Below are positions 24,106-36,485 of a DNA stretch of 64,000 nucleotides, in pieces. Position numbers and translations under genes: made by a program. This stretch comes from Toxonevra muliebris. Its lineage: Eukaryota; Arthropoda; Insecta; Diptera; Pallopteridae. Location of the stretch: assembly GCA_963691655.1 (NCBI GenBank), contig OY829329.1, positions 80,408,613 through 80,472,612 on the forward strand, read 5' to 3'. The notes beneath the pieces are model-generated. The model saw nothing but the letters and a program-made list of their open reading frames with translations. It searched no databases and was not told the origin of the DNA. How positions within the stretch are numbered: the stretch's first letter is position 1; each line of letters begins with the position of its first letter.

Positions 24106-24956
24106 CACTTGTGGACATACAATTATGTCATACACGTATGAGTAAAATAATTTTAAGAAAAAATAAAATTTACATATATTTCAAAGAAACAAAACCAATG
24201 GTAAAATAGATAACAATTCAATATTTAGGATTATAAAATAAATAAACTAGACAATTCTCATATCAAATATGCACAATTTTTCCAAATTATCCTATGTCCA
24301 TGATTTTAAAAAATATTTAAAATGAATAAGTTTGATGATTTTTAATTGTTGACTGAGATTTTACCTTTGATAATACAATAAGTATTAGTACTTTGTGAAA
24401 AACTATTTTTGCCAGATGATTTCTTCACATCTTTTCGCCAATGTTCAGCAATGATTTGATTCTATTCCCCCTGAATGATAAGGAAGATATTTTGTTTGCT
24501 TATATACTTATATTTATTAGTTGCCAACGCGGCGTTGAAGATGATGCGTGAATCACATTGAAATGGATCCATGCTTAAACTAATTTAAAATAAAATAAGA
24601 ATTAGTTTACTCTCAACAAAAATCTAGTGTTTTATTTAAAATTAATTTTAAGATCTCTGCAATCACTAAGTAACACCAAACAACGAAAATCATTTAACAA
24701 TCGATTGCAAACAAGGTTCCGTATAAAATAAATATGCATCACTACAAATTATTTAGCGAACTGAAGGCACTGTGCAATATTTTTTAGTAGTTAAGTAGTT
24801 TGCTCTTGGGGTACTTGAGAATTCCGAATTCTTAAGATTTCTGGACGATTTTCAAAATCAACTTTTTTTCAGGAAAAGTACATTTTTATTAAAATACTTA
24901 TTGCAATCTAAGCTTCATAGTCGTTTTAAATAATTATAGGCGTAAAATATTTAAGA

Positions 24957-24984
24957 AATACATACATACATACATACATATGTA
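24957..24984. repeat. (ATAC)n microsatellite
   Basis: Tandem TACA units; similar ATAC/TATG tracts occur throughout the window. Confidence 0.85.
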
Positions 24985-25561
24985 CAAGTGTATCATACAT
25001 TTCATTTCTTATACATAAATGAACGTTGTACACAGTAGTATTTTATTAGGTAGGTAAAAGCATTAAAAGCGAGAAGTACAATCGAACAAAAGTTAATTCG
25101 AAACCTACTCAGAAAACTTGCATTCAAGTAAAAAATTGCTTAAGTTTTCTGGACAATTAAGATTTCCGAACTTAAGAATTTCGGGCCTGCAATGTATTGG
25201 ATTTACGTAAGACTATTCGTCCAAATAATTTTTTTTTTCATTTAGTCGCTTGCGTATAGTTCTGGCTGATATTTTGAAATTCAATTCTTCACCTGGAATC
25301 GTTTTAATTTTCAGTTTTAAACGCTAGTAACTGAAAATTAAGCGGATTTTTGCGTGCCAAATTGTGAAAAGATTTGAATTTTTTGTCGCATTTATCTTTT
25401 TTCAGGTGAAAAATCTACCGCTTCCACGAGCTTTCCAATACTCTAAGTTCTGAAAAGTTTTCCAAACGCCCTACCTCTTCGAAGAAGAAGGAGCTCTTAT
25501 ATTTGCCTATCACAACCAAAATCAACAATTCTTCAAATAAAATATACTGAAATGTGTATAC

Positions 25562-25713
25562 CGGAATTTTTTCAGAAAGTAATCCCCATCGACTGCAACA
25601 TACTTATGCCAGCGCTTGATCCAATCCTCGAAACATGTTTTACATTCGGTTTTCGGTATGTCCATCAGTGCTTCCTGCGATTTTTCCATTACTTCCTCTC
25701 CAACGTTCGCGCA
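25562..25713 (-). pseudogene. mariner-family transposase, C-terminal fragment
   Basis: The minus frame reads IPKTECKTCFEDWIKRWHKY then VAVDGDYF, close to the conserved C-terminus of SETMAR-type mariner transposases (cFddWkkRWhKCi...GdYFeg). A stop codon at 25714-25716 (TAG) precedes it and all catalytic residues are absent. After DYF the sequence departs from the family. It is a dead fragment of about 50 residues. Confidence 0.7.
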
Positions 25714-26256
25714 CTACTAAATCCGTTTTTTACGCAAAATTTAATACAATACAATTTAATAAAATTTTAAAAAATTGCCAACACACATAGAGATAGATGT
25801 ATTCTTGGTTACGCAACTTCTGCAAATGTCAAGCTATGATGCTGAGGTTTAGAGGGAATATCAACAACAGATGTACCAATTGAACAAAACAGAACTCAAA
25901 TCGGAATGATAGGAGCGCCACACGGTGGTTATTCCGGGAACTTTTTGATCAAGGTGGTATTATCGATTTCATTAGTTTTTTTGCAGAATTTAAGGGCATT
26001 TAATTGCGTAAGTCAAGTTAATTGCGAAAAGACATAAAATGACTTGATTATGTGTCCACTTCCACTCTTACTCCTTCACAAACAATTGCCGACTGCGCGC
26101 AAAATACGTCACTCTTTTGTAATTGCTCTTAATATTTTTGAAGGCAACTAATTATACCGTAAAATGATGTTAAAAAAAACTGGTGGACTACGCATAAATT
26201 TTTTCAAATTCAGCATAAAATATTGTTCTAATGACTTAATTATGTGGCTACAAGTG

Positions 26257-27101
26257 TATGTACATATGTATGATATTACTAATGCAAAATAAGTCTCGTA
26301 TTGCAGGAATTATGTTTGTGTTTTTTTTTTGTTTTCCCTCTTTGCATATTCGATAAAAAATATCTTTTTCTAAGTGAGTCATAGAAGAAAGATTGCATTG
26401 AATAACTTAGAAATCGAATACATTTGTGCATAGCTCATTACAAAATGAGATTGAAGAGGTCAAATAGTTGTTATTTATTTAGCTAAATTGATAATCAAGA
26501 ATTCTGCCCACTCTCCCCACTCCATACCACTCCTTCTATTTATCACCTAGCGTTCCATTTACGCACAATCGATATCTTTAATCTGACAATAGAAACTTCG
26601 TACACTCGTACAGGTACCAATTCAGACATTTTCGTATACTTGATACGTTTTAAGAAATCTATATCGGCAATCGATATTTTTAGCTTTTTCTAAAGATAGC
26701 AGATACCTACTGGAAACCTCATAAATCTATGTCATTTAGTATTAAGTAAATATTGATTTTGTTTTGTTCAGATGTGTATCGTTTTCGCTTTGGTTTCCTC
26801 ATTTCTTTCGCATTTTTGAAAGTGCTTTGATTGAATTGAGCATGGAATCAAACCTACAAATCTTAGCCATATAAACATTTTATCAATTTTGAGATCTATC
26901 AAATGCTTTTGGTAATTTTAATCAATATTGACGACAGCAAGTTTTTTCATTAATTGTGAATTAAATAAATATGTACAATTAATAATTGTGAAACACATTC
27001 AATATGAATGAATGTTGATCAAAATGATTTTTAGATAATATTTTGAACCTTAATAATGAGTCTTCATTAATTTTGTTCATAAGTACATATGGCCAAGGGT
27101 C
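26257..27101. other. AT-rich non-coding span
   Basis: Nothing recognised. Confidence 0.5.
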
Positions 27102-27479
27102 ACGTTAGTAACGTGTCTGCGAATAATAACAAAAGTCATGATTTCTCAATTGCATATAAAAATACTGCCCAAGTATGGCATTTCATGGAAGAAAAGTTTT
27201 TGTGTATCTCTTGTGATTGCGGGGCTATAGGCAGGCATTTTAGGCTGTTAGTAATTTTCCAATTTTTTGGAAGTGAGTTTCGAGATCACGCTATATTCAC
27301 GCATAAATTAGCGAATCTACCAGTGCATTATACGGTTCCCGCTCAATTTATGAAAGGTAAAGGATAAAAAAAAAGCAGAAATGTTGGTTTGGCGAAAAAA
27401 ATATATTTTGATGGTTCTAGTGACGTGAAAGCAACGTTAGTAACGTTACACAAAAAGTTAGTAACGTTACTCGTACGAG
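27102..27479. repeat. Three copies of an AACGTTAGTAACGTT palindrome flanking an open frame
   Basis: ACGTTAGTAACGT occurs at 27102-27114, AACGTTAGTAACGTT at 27433-27447 and a near copy at 27456-27470, followed by the palindrome CTCGTACGAG. Each unit is a palindrome around one base. A 92-codon frame (27089-27367, +) starts just before the first copy and has no recognised domain. This may be a small element with palindromic ends. Confidence 0.4.
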
Positions 27480-30406
27480 TCTATATAAATAAAAATCAAT
27501 TGCCGCATGTATGAAAGGTCATTACTTTTTATTTTTTTTTATTTTGAATAAATCTATTCCCTATTATAACACGGTGTCGATATTTCAATTAGACCGTAAA
27601 AAATAGATCCTGAAGATAGGGAGAGTATAAAAGTCGATATTAATTTCTTCGATATTGAATTCATCCGAAGTTGTTGATTTGTTTGGATTAAAAATTCATG
27701 CTGAACTTTTCTTTTTAAATTTTTAATGCTATTCACTGATTATTACTTTTAAGAACTCAATAATGTTCAACAGCAAGTATAAATATTTTAACTTGCTCTT
27801 TTATTGTTGTGTGTATTTTGCTGATTATTATCGCATATAAACACAAATGAACAAAATCGACTGTTGCTGTTTCTAAAAATATAAAATAAAACAAAAACTA
27901 CTCCTGGTTGTTCATGGACAAAACGATAAACCATCACACATATTGGTCGTTGATACAGATTAATTGTCGTTGGTGCCTTTGATGTGACGATTGCCTGTAG
28001 ATTTGTGCGTCTGCCTGTCCGTCTATATATTAGTTTTTTTGTATGGTCAATTAAACATTACTGATTGGATGGAATAGACAACAAGACCTCAAAGCTAAGC
28101 TTTAAAAAGATTTATAGAATATTTAAAAACTGAACGGATCTTAAATTGTTTCATTCTGTTTATATTGGTACATATTTGAATATTTAGCAAGGAATCGTTA
28201 TAGTCACTATCGTATTCTAAAAGTGCTTCGGGAATAAAACCCAAGAAGCAAAACACGGTGTCGACGCTCCAGAAATGATACAGAAGTACTGGATTTGCAT
28301 CTAAAAATGTATCAGTTTCTGTATCTGAAAACGGTACAAAGCAAATACTTTGCCGTAAAAAACATGACGACGCATACAGTTTACAGAGTGAATCCAAAAA
28401 AAAAATTCCACAGTAATTTTAATTTTACTGAATTTTTTTCCGAGCTTGAAGATTCTAAATCGTTGTTCATTTCAGTCGACTGATTTGGTCGTTGGGCGGA
28501 TTTGTTTAAAAAATTGTCCAAAGTTTGTTGAATTTTCACTGTTTTTTTCAAAGAAAATTCTGTGCAGCCTGAAAAAATGAGTTCGCGCGATAATAAGCTC
28601 TTTTTTTTTCTTAATCGGTATATAGTCAAGAAAGTCAAGAGAAAAATTTTCTCATTCAAATTTTTTTTTTTAAATTGCCTACAGTTCGATTTCTCAAAGC
28701 CGACCAAGTTTGTGGTATTTAATTTGCCATGAAATGCCCAAAAATTTAAATGTATTTTGTATTCCATTTAGAATAGATATACAAATAAATGAAAATTTGT
28801 ATTACAATAAGTCTTTGTAGTTGCAAACGGATCACGAGATATGTTAGTGCATCTTGCCCGAGTCCAGAGTTTCCAAATCGAAGTATTGTAATTCACGAAG
28901 TCTCCCTGTATGGGTTAAATGCTTCGATGTTCCAACATAGAGCGGCATTCATATGATTTAAACATCGTGATCTTCATAAACATCAAACTAGTTACTTAAA
29001 AAAGCTAATGAGATTTTTTCTCTGCCGATGGCAATACAGATAACACAATTTTGAAAAAAACAACATATAATTGAAGAAAATATTTTTAAACATGAATGAT
29101 TTGTTTTTAATCTTTGTATTTTGTTTGTCTTGTATATGTTCCATTTCAATTAAGCACAGTAAGCAGGTCGGAATGTTGTCTTGTGTGTGTATTTTGGTAA
29201 TAGATAACGGAATTAAGTACAATTTCAATGTGCGAGCGAGCATTTCTTGAATGTGTATACATTCGTGTTTGTCTATGGGTGTATGTGCAGTTATTGGTTA
29301 TCAAAATGAAGGATCGCTGGCTGTAATATATTCTTGTACATTTTGGAGTTATTCGAGGCGAAATCGAAAAATAACATTGTCTTGAAATTTGATTTTTTTA
29401 ATGACAAAATCGTTGATTAACTAATGCATATACATATTCGACGTATATGTACATTCTTTCTCAAAATCGTATGCAATACGGTTTCATGCCGTCGCCTTTC
29501 TATTCGTTCTCTTTTGTTCTTGTTGTTCAACAACAATAAGTATTTTCAATTTCAATTTGGATTGAGTGTTTTCAACATAATCAACTGAAATTGATACACA
29601 TACTGCTAGTGAACCCAGCGATTACGGAAGAGGTAGGGGAAAGCTGCGGTTTATTTTTTTTATTTCTTCAAATAAAAATGTATGAGATATTTATCCAGAA
29701 GGCGGGAATTCATTCCCAAACCCCACCCACCTTGGAATTGCTAGTATTCATAAAATGATAAGTTTACCTTTAATTAATTAACGCATTAATATTTATTAAT
29801 GATTTAATTGCATTAACCACAATTTTTTCAAAATATTCATCCTGGGATCAACCGGAACCTGTGACTGATGCATCTTTGTACACATTAAATTATTTTTTTT
29901 TTAATTTTTCCTTAGTTTTTTGGTCTATGGTCGTCAAAAACTGACTGTTTCCACTCCGAATAACTTCCACTACTTTCTTACCGCTATGTTAAGATTCAAT
30001 ATCAAAATCACCGTTAACCCTCCGTTGGGCGATGGAGCACTGGGTATTCGTTGCGTTTTCAAAGAAAAATTTCTCTTTTCTATGTTTACTTAAATGTTTA
30101 AACTTCACGAAAACTCGTAATTTTTCACTAACTTCGTACATATTTTGATAAGATTTACATTTTTCATTTGATCTCTTTTTAACCCTTACTTGTATGGCAC
30201 TTGAATTTTGATTTATTGCAATAATTAAGTAGTTTTAAAAGGACCGTCAAACTGTTGGCGTCGTTGCAAAAATGTGTAAAATTTGCAAATATCAAGATTT
30301 ACGCAGAAAGGAAGCGACAAGTTGTTTTCGTATACCTACGCAATTAGTATATGGATATCCTAAAAATATATTTATAGTTTGCGTACAAGCTAAAAAATGC
30401 GTTATT
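27480..30406. other. Non-coding span
   Basis: Minus frames at 28095-28397 and 28381-28767 are the longest. The second ends with a polar stretch (QQTLDNFLNK...SSSSEKNSV) that looks more protein-like and could be decayed transposon protein, but no family was identified. Confidence 0.4.
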
Positions 30407-30513
30407 CAGTCATGTTCTGAATTTCACTTTCGAGTGCAATTGAAATTGCAGTAATATGAAATGCAATGTTTCGATTTCAATTTCACTCGAAAGTGAAATT
30501 CAGAACATGGCTG
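30407..30513. repeat. Near-perfect 40-bp inverted repeat (107-nt hairpin)
   Basis: The left arm (30407-30446) and right arm (30474-30513) are complementary at 38 of 40 positions with a 27-nt loop. The arms contain TTCTGAATTTCACTTTCGAG and its complement. The size and pairing are like a pre-miRNA or hairpin-siRNA precursor, though the pairing is more perfect than most animal pre-miRNAs. No target duplication was noted. Confidence 0.85.
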
Positions 30514-31921
30514 ATTGCCTTAAAATTTGTATGCATGTATTCGTCACCGTTTCCCAAGTGAGGGTGTTCTTTTGTCACTCAAGGGCCGGTTAACGGTGTG
30601 AATAATTTCCTCAATTATTGGGCTAAAACTTAAAATCGACACTATGCAACGAATGGAAGTTTTTTTACATACTGTATGTAAATTAAATCGCCACAAATCC
30701 CATACGCAAAAAAAAGGTAAGTTGTTGCTACCGCCTCCACAAAAAAATAAACCTTTGGGTTGTTTTATGATGATTCGAAAAATATTTGGGCTCTAGCGGT
30801 AAGTGTCATCTGTACATACTTATATGTTATTATTCGTTTTCGTAATTTAGCTGATGCTCGTGTCAATGCCGCCATGTGTAGGTGCACTTTATCTATAGAT
30901 CTAATGATAAATGCTTCGAATACTATAAGTTTTTTAATTGCACTTGCTGTTGTGTTGTTGTTGTTGTAGTTGTGATAAGCTAAATTAATCGAAGCACTAA
31001 TATTTTTCAATTAATAGAGCTTTGTTTAGAAGTTGTGTCATTACAGCATAATTTGATAATCAATTGCTTTTTAAACAAGCGAAATATTTCAACAAGTTGT
31101 TATTAGTTTTTAATTAAAGTTGTTACTATTTAGAAACGAATTCTTTGAAAGCTAAATATGCCATATTGCATAATTCACAAACCTAATAATGAAAAATAAA
31201 TCTAAAAACTTAAACTCAGAAAAGTGGAATTTTTTTAGTGGGAGTAAAACAAAGCAATAATTAGTTAGCCTCTGCGAAATTTGCCTGTTAAAATCCAGGT
31301 ATTATCGCCTAAACCATGCGTATTAATCCATTTCCAATACGATGGCCTTTTAAAAAATTCAATTCTTATCTAAATGCCAGCCTCACAGTCTCGTTTTCCA
31401 TTATGATACAAAGATATGCCCGAAAAGATCTCCAAGGCAAGTAATCGAATGTCGCCAATGCATTCGCCTGTGTGTTGTGGCTTATCAGTTTACTCTACTC
31501 GACTCGAGTCGAGTCGACTTGACTCCAAACACAGAAAGCAAAAACAGAAACAAAAAATGAAGATGCTTGGAATGCATCAGCATCATCATCATCATCATAA
31601 GCATTGGCAACAAAAGCAGGCAGCAGCAACAGAAAATACTTAACATTTTACATGACATCAAGCGCCATGGAAAATAAATGAACAACTAGATACATACTTA
31701 CATATATATACATATACTGAAATGCCACAATTTTATCGCATGCGAGAGATTCTCTACTTATTCATGAAATAAAACGCATTCACACGCATGCGTGCGCGTA
31801 GAATTTGCTCTTCGCCAGCCGGTTTATTTATGTTTTCTTCCCATTCCATCCCCCTTTGATCCGGAGTTGGATCAAAGAAATGAGCAACAGCAGAGCAACA
31901 AAGTCAAGTAAGCGTCATGCT
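30514..31921. other. Non-coding span with short simple repeats
   Basis: Contains a GACTCGAGTC-type palindromic cluster near 31500-31520 and a (CAT)n tract near 31580-31600, which create histidine- and glutamine-rich frames on one strand and leucine/methionine-rich ones on the other. No exon recognised. Confidence 0.5.
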
Positions 31922-32218
31922 CAGTGTTGCCAGAAGAGGGAATTTCTTCCGTTTTCAAGTAATTTTCAACCCAAAAGGGAAACCGGGAAAAGCAATCTTA
32001 ACAACGCGAGGAGAATTAGGTTAGCAGCGTTTTTGTGCGAAAGCTCTATTTCTTCACAAAGTTAACAAAAATGTGCGTTAGTTTCTTTTTCAAATCTTCA
32101 ATGATTTGGTTATGTTTTCTAGATATCTGAGTCTGCCAGAGATTTTATTTGTTTTGGAAATGAGAAAACGTAAAGTCAACAAAACAGGAATGGGATTGGT
32201 CGAAATCTGGCAACACTG
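31922..32218. mobile_element. hAT MITE, CAGTGTTGCCAGA termini
   Basis: A perfect 13-bp terminal inverted repeat (CAGTGTTGCCAGA / TCTGGCAACACTG) bounds 297 bp. The flanks GTCATGCT and GCCATGTT agree at 6 of 8 positions, both differences being transitions, which fits an aged 8-bp hAT target duplication. There is no transposase. Termini are those of the larger element at 7322-8661, its possible relative. Confidence 0.75.
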
Positions 32219-33018
32219 GCCATGTTTAGTGCGGTTCGCTGTTGGCTCAGTTTTGCATAATTGTTGCTGGTTTCTGTTATTATTGCTGCTTGCTGCCAAT
32301 GCGGGAGAAAACGAATGTTAACAGCGTGTTCTTGTTGTGTTTCATTTCACTTTAAGGATCATGTTTTCAATGTTTGGCTGGTGACTGGTGTTTAGTTCCA
32401 TGACTTCAACGCCAGCCTGTTTGCCCGCCCGTCCGCATTTTGGTTGGTTTGATGTGCGTTTGACTTCTACCTTGCCTTTGGCGGCAAAACGAACAACATG
32501 TTCGGAAGCAAATGGCAACATGGATGAATATGCGTAATTGCGTGTAAGGAAGGAGGTGTTGGTTTTATTCTTTTGCTTTTTGAACCTTTTAATTTGTTTG
32601 TGGTAATTGAATTATGAAAATTTCATTGTGAAGGAAATTTATTTACTTTGGTCACTTTTTACATGACAAAAGTAATTTTAGGTCGACATAGAATACTATA
32701 GCATATATAAATACTACATGGAGTGAAAAAGTATTTGAATGTACATATTTGTATACCTACATACAGGTAATTTGGTCTCGATAGTCAACACGTAAGCAAG
32801 TGATAGGGAAAATCGCAATGAACAAAATTTATTATCCGTTTGAAATAACTTTAGTTTTTAAAGGTATGAAGTTTGTTTTGGCATTTTGCCATTTGTATTC
32901 TATTGTAAGAGTTCGAGTAAAGCGAGAAGCACTTACTCTGGATAGCCCATTGTACTCCGTTTTGATGAAGACATTCTTTTAACTTAGTTTGGCTGCAGCT
33001 TCATCAATGGCCTTAAAT
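32219..33018. other. Non-coding span
   Basis: Nothing recognised. Confidence 0.5.
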
Positions 33019-33168
33019 CTACCAGAAGTCTGAAAATTTGCATAGCTTGGATAGATCAAGGTTGACTAAGTCCGTCAATGAAAGTTCGCTCAGTGTAGCA
33101 CGTCTCATCCGAGAGAAAGCAGGACATTCGCAAATGAAATGTTCTGCAGTTTCATCATCTTCAAGGCA
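33019..33168 (-). pseudogene. LINE ORF2 C-terminal tail
   Basis: An uninterrupted 49-residue minus frame begins CLEDDETAEHFICECPAF and ends KLCKFSDFW followed by a stop. The C...ETAEHFxCxCPAF pattern is the zinc-knuckle-like tail after the RNase H region of Jockey/R1-type LINE ORF2. The fragment probably starts at an insertion junction near 33170-33190. The retained 3' end is what 5'-truncated LINE insertion leaves behind. A related tail is at 56175-56345. Confidence 0.75.
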
Positions 33169-35267
33169 TGGAAAACGCGCTTTTTTTTTGTTGAAAATCG
33201 GAATAAAAAATAAAAATTCCGATAAAAATAGCAGAGTATCTACGATAAAATTTTGTATTTAAAAATTTGGTTTTGCAATCATGAAAAACATATTGATTAT
33301 GTGAATATGTAAGTGCGTGATCGTCGAATCGAAATAAATTAATCGATTATTATATTTTGAATATTTTGATTCATCGTTGCCATCTCTAGGTGTAATAACT
33401 ATTCAGGCATTATCTACAGAAGCCTATCTATTACAGAATCTCAACATTTCTCTACTGATACAATACTCACATACATATTAGAAGGAAAACAGCAAGTAGC
33501 TGCATAAGATATTTATGCTGAGATAGGCATAGAAATATACATACATATCCATACACATACCTACATACATTTACGAGTATGTACATACTTTCATTCTATC
33601 ATGCAAATGTTAATTATTTGAAGCTGAACACATCCGTTCCTGAATTTTGATAATTTATTTTTGTAATGTACTCATTTGAGTTATGAACAATTCATCAAGC
33701 TGGGTTTGGTTCACATTTAGGTCATTGCTTTCTCACCACAACTACAATTACAAACATACATATGTATGTACATGAATGAGCGATGAGGACTCGATGTTAT
33801 ATTGAAAATGCTTATCAATAACGGACACATTCATTCATATGAAATAGTGAACAATGAATATCAGTGTTGATTAATCTACTGATTGACAATATATACTCGT
33901 ATAGTATATGCATCGATAAATGTTAAAAGGGCAAATGTTATAGGAAGAGCAAAATACTGAATAATTTGAGATTTAATGGTATCTACGAGGTACAGTTGGG
34001 TAAGCGAATCCATTGATGCAAAATAAACGAATGTGATCACACAGGCACAGACACATTAAATCCTATAATGCAGTGAGAAAACTTTTTCAGGACGTTTAAG
34101 ATTTAAATGAACAAGGATGAAAATGATTTTTCCATATTTTTTTGTTATCATATAGGAATTTCGTTTCGTTTTCATATAGGAATTGAAATATATTTTATTT
34201 GTTTCGGGTTGAATTAATGTTTTATTACTTTTGCTTTCCAGGTTAGTACTCACAGTTCAGGACTTAGTAAGTATATAAATTTAAATCACTTTTTACTGAC
34301 GTAATACAAACTTTCACATCTCTTTGAATGGTGAAAAAGTTCAGAAGTTTTAGACAAAATCTTATGCATTTCTATATTCATTTGCCCCAAATGAATGTAC
34401 ATACATTCAAAATCAGTTCCGTTCAGCCAGATGTAAGGACGAAATACTTTATAAGAATGGTTATTTATCTGGATACACATACATATATACTTTTTATCTA
34501 GACTACAAAAAAATAAAATAATTCATATATCCAATAGACCAAGCAAGCTTGTGAAAAGTTTACAGTAAGCTTACAAACCTAAGCATTAGGTTTGGAAAAA
34601 GCTAACAAAATTGTTATAAAAGGCTTTAAAATAACAAACAATGAACTAACACCAAAAGCACGAAGTTTCCGTTTATAAAATTTAAAGAATTTAAGCTTCA
34701 TAGCTTTATAGAAAATTTCGATTTTAAGAATTGAAAATGGGAAAAAATCGAAATTTTTCCACTTTGTATTAAGATTTCTCGAAATCTTAATGTGGTAAAA
34801 AAATGCTATTGCATCACTCCTTTTTCCCAATTCAATTGTAGGTGTAATCTTATAAATTGCTCGAAGTTTAAAAACCAGCTGATAGCGATAAAAAGATAAC
34901 CGACAGTATTTCGTTAGATTCAAAGATCTGATAGTAAAAACGATTTGAGGAAGAACTAAAACAAACAAGTACCGCTGCGAATACATCACACATTTGTATC
35001 CACATAAGAAAAATGACTCATACATAAACATCATCATAGTTCTCAATTTTCGTCAAATTGTAAATGCATTGGTATACAGGAAACCATACTGGGATATTGC
35101 AGCTTTGTCAGCTTACACAATTCGTTACCGTCAAAAGTAAGATAAGAAGTCAATAAGTTAAATAGAAATTATATGCATGGGCTCTTAAATGAAGATAACA
35201 CGAAGGTTTTTTTCGATGGCAAAGCGCCAACCCGACCGACCGGATGATGGACTTTATATTGCTCATA
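33169..35267. other. AT-rich non-coding span with one 155-codon frame
   Basis: The minus frame 34579-35046 (155 codons) is the second longest ATG-type frame in the window. It is Lys/Phe/Tyr-rich, with no domain or signal recognised. By the stop frequency expected at this composition a frame this long has under a one in ten chance per window, so chance is likely but not certain. Confidence 0.4.
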
Positions 35268-35498
35268 CAGTTGGGGACAAAACTAGTAGGACAAGCACTG
35301 AAATAATATGTTTTTGTTATAATTCATGTTTCACATAATTTTTGAATTTTTTCATTTTTGCATTTAAGCTTCTTACAAGGTGCCGCGAAAGTAATCACCT
35401 ACTTTGATTTAGCTACTTTTTCTAAATTAATTTTACCTAATAATTTTTTTTGGGTGTAAAATTAAAAAATTTCTTTGATCTAGTTATCTTTGAAAAAT

Positions 35499-36123
35499 AT
35501 GTCAGTTGTGAGTGAAGAAAAAGAAGTAGGTCTTAAAATTATTAAAAATTTTCAAAAAAATCCGAATTGGTCCTACAAAAAATTGGCCATCGATAGGAAA
35601 CCTGGTTCGGGAAGAAAACAAGGACCACATGATATTGGGAAAGCCAAGAAAATAGAAAGCATATTGAAAAGATCTCCAAACACATCTGATAGAAAAGCTG
35701 CCCGGTTAGCCCAGTGCTCTGACTATTTGGTGCGAAACGTGAAAGCCAATGCAGGTTTGAAAACATACAAAGTCCAAAAAGTTCCAGACAGACAGGCTCG
35801 GAAATTAAAATCGAATTTCATACAAAAATATTCATGTTGTGTAATGGACGACGAAACGTATGTACTGGCAGATTTACGCAGCTTCCGGGTCAAAATGTTT
35901 ATGTTGCTGATGCTCGAGGAAATGTCGAAGAACAATTTAGAATCCAAAAGCAGACAAAATTTCCTAAAAATTCCTAGTATGGCAAGCTATATGCAGTTGC
36001 GGCAAAAGATGCAAGTCTTTTGTTACAGTGGGCTCTATAAATAACGAAATATACATCAAAGAATGTTTGAAAAAAATACTTCTTCCTTTCATAAGAGAGC
36101 ACAATGTGTCCACATATTTTTGG
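35499..36123 (+). pseudogene. Tc1/mariner-superfamily transposase, broken
   Basis: The frame starts at ATG 35499 (MSVVSEEKEVGL). It continues through a basic KPGSGRKQGP linker (residues 34-43) and a second helix-turn-helix region (KIESILKRSPNTSDRKAARL) to the first catalytic aspartate in CCVMDDETY (about residue 117). The first HTH is shortened between KKLA and IDRKPG. One-base deletions near 35873 and 35966-35971 shift the frame twice, so the last 57 residues of the open frame are out of register. In the third frame recognisable transposase resumes (for example LVWQAICSCGK, EIYIKECLKK) and is lost after STYFW, just before the second catalytic aspartate. The second D and the E are gone. Family resemblance is to the insect Tc1/mariner group with FWPDLASCHY-type second motifs (probably DD37E), which I cannot prove here. 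Confidence 0.8.
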
Positions 36124-36476
36124 TTTTTACTGTTTCAGCCAAGAATCCTTCGCGCTACTAATTTTTAAAAGCTTAAAAATTATCTATGGGATGCCGGTCA
36201 CTTCACTTCTTACGAACTGCTTTGTTTCTGTTTTCTCTCACAAATTGACCAAAAGTGTTAAAAAGAAATAATACTGTTTCCTTCATTTACCAAGATGTTC
36301 ATTTTAAAACTAATTACGAATTCAGCGCTTAATGACAACATGAATGTGTTTTTGTGTTAATCTCGAAAAATACTTTTTATTCACAATAGCCTGTTGAAAT
36401 TATACAGATTTTGTATAATTATACAGAAAGGGACTTTAACTCCCAAAAGCTTCCGCTCTCATCCTCGCGTACTTGC

Positions 36477-36485
36477 CTGCTAGTA
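36477..36485 (+). repeat. SINE target-site duplication, left copy
   Basis: CTGCTAGTA, repeated exactly at 36808-36816. Confidence 0.8.

Larger units (their letters stand above)
24106..26256. mobile_element. Putative Tc1-like element, CACTTGT termini
   Basis: After TA (24104-24105) the left end begins CACTTGTGGACATACAATTA; the right end in reverse begins CACTTGTAGCCACATAATTA and is followed by TA (26257-26258). The terminal 26 bp match at about 21 positions. A direct copy of the right terminus lies 192 bp inside it (26038-26063), an IR/DR layout. No left inner copy was found. The interior includes a mariner C-terminal fragment that may be a separate insertion. Confidence 0.45.

Noticed and set aside
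30272..30454. Cys-rich short frame as a zinc finger (CKIC start)
   Set aside because: Cysteine spacing fits no known finger and its end runs into the hairpin arm.
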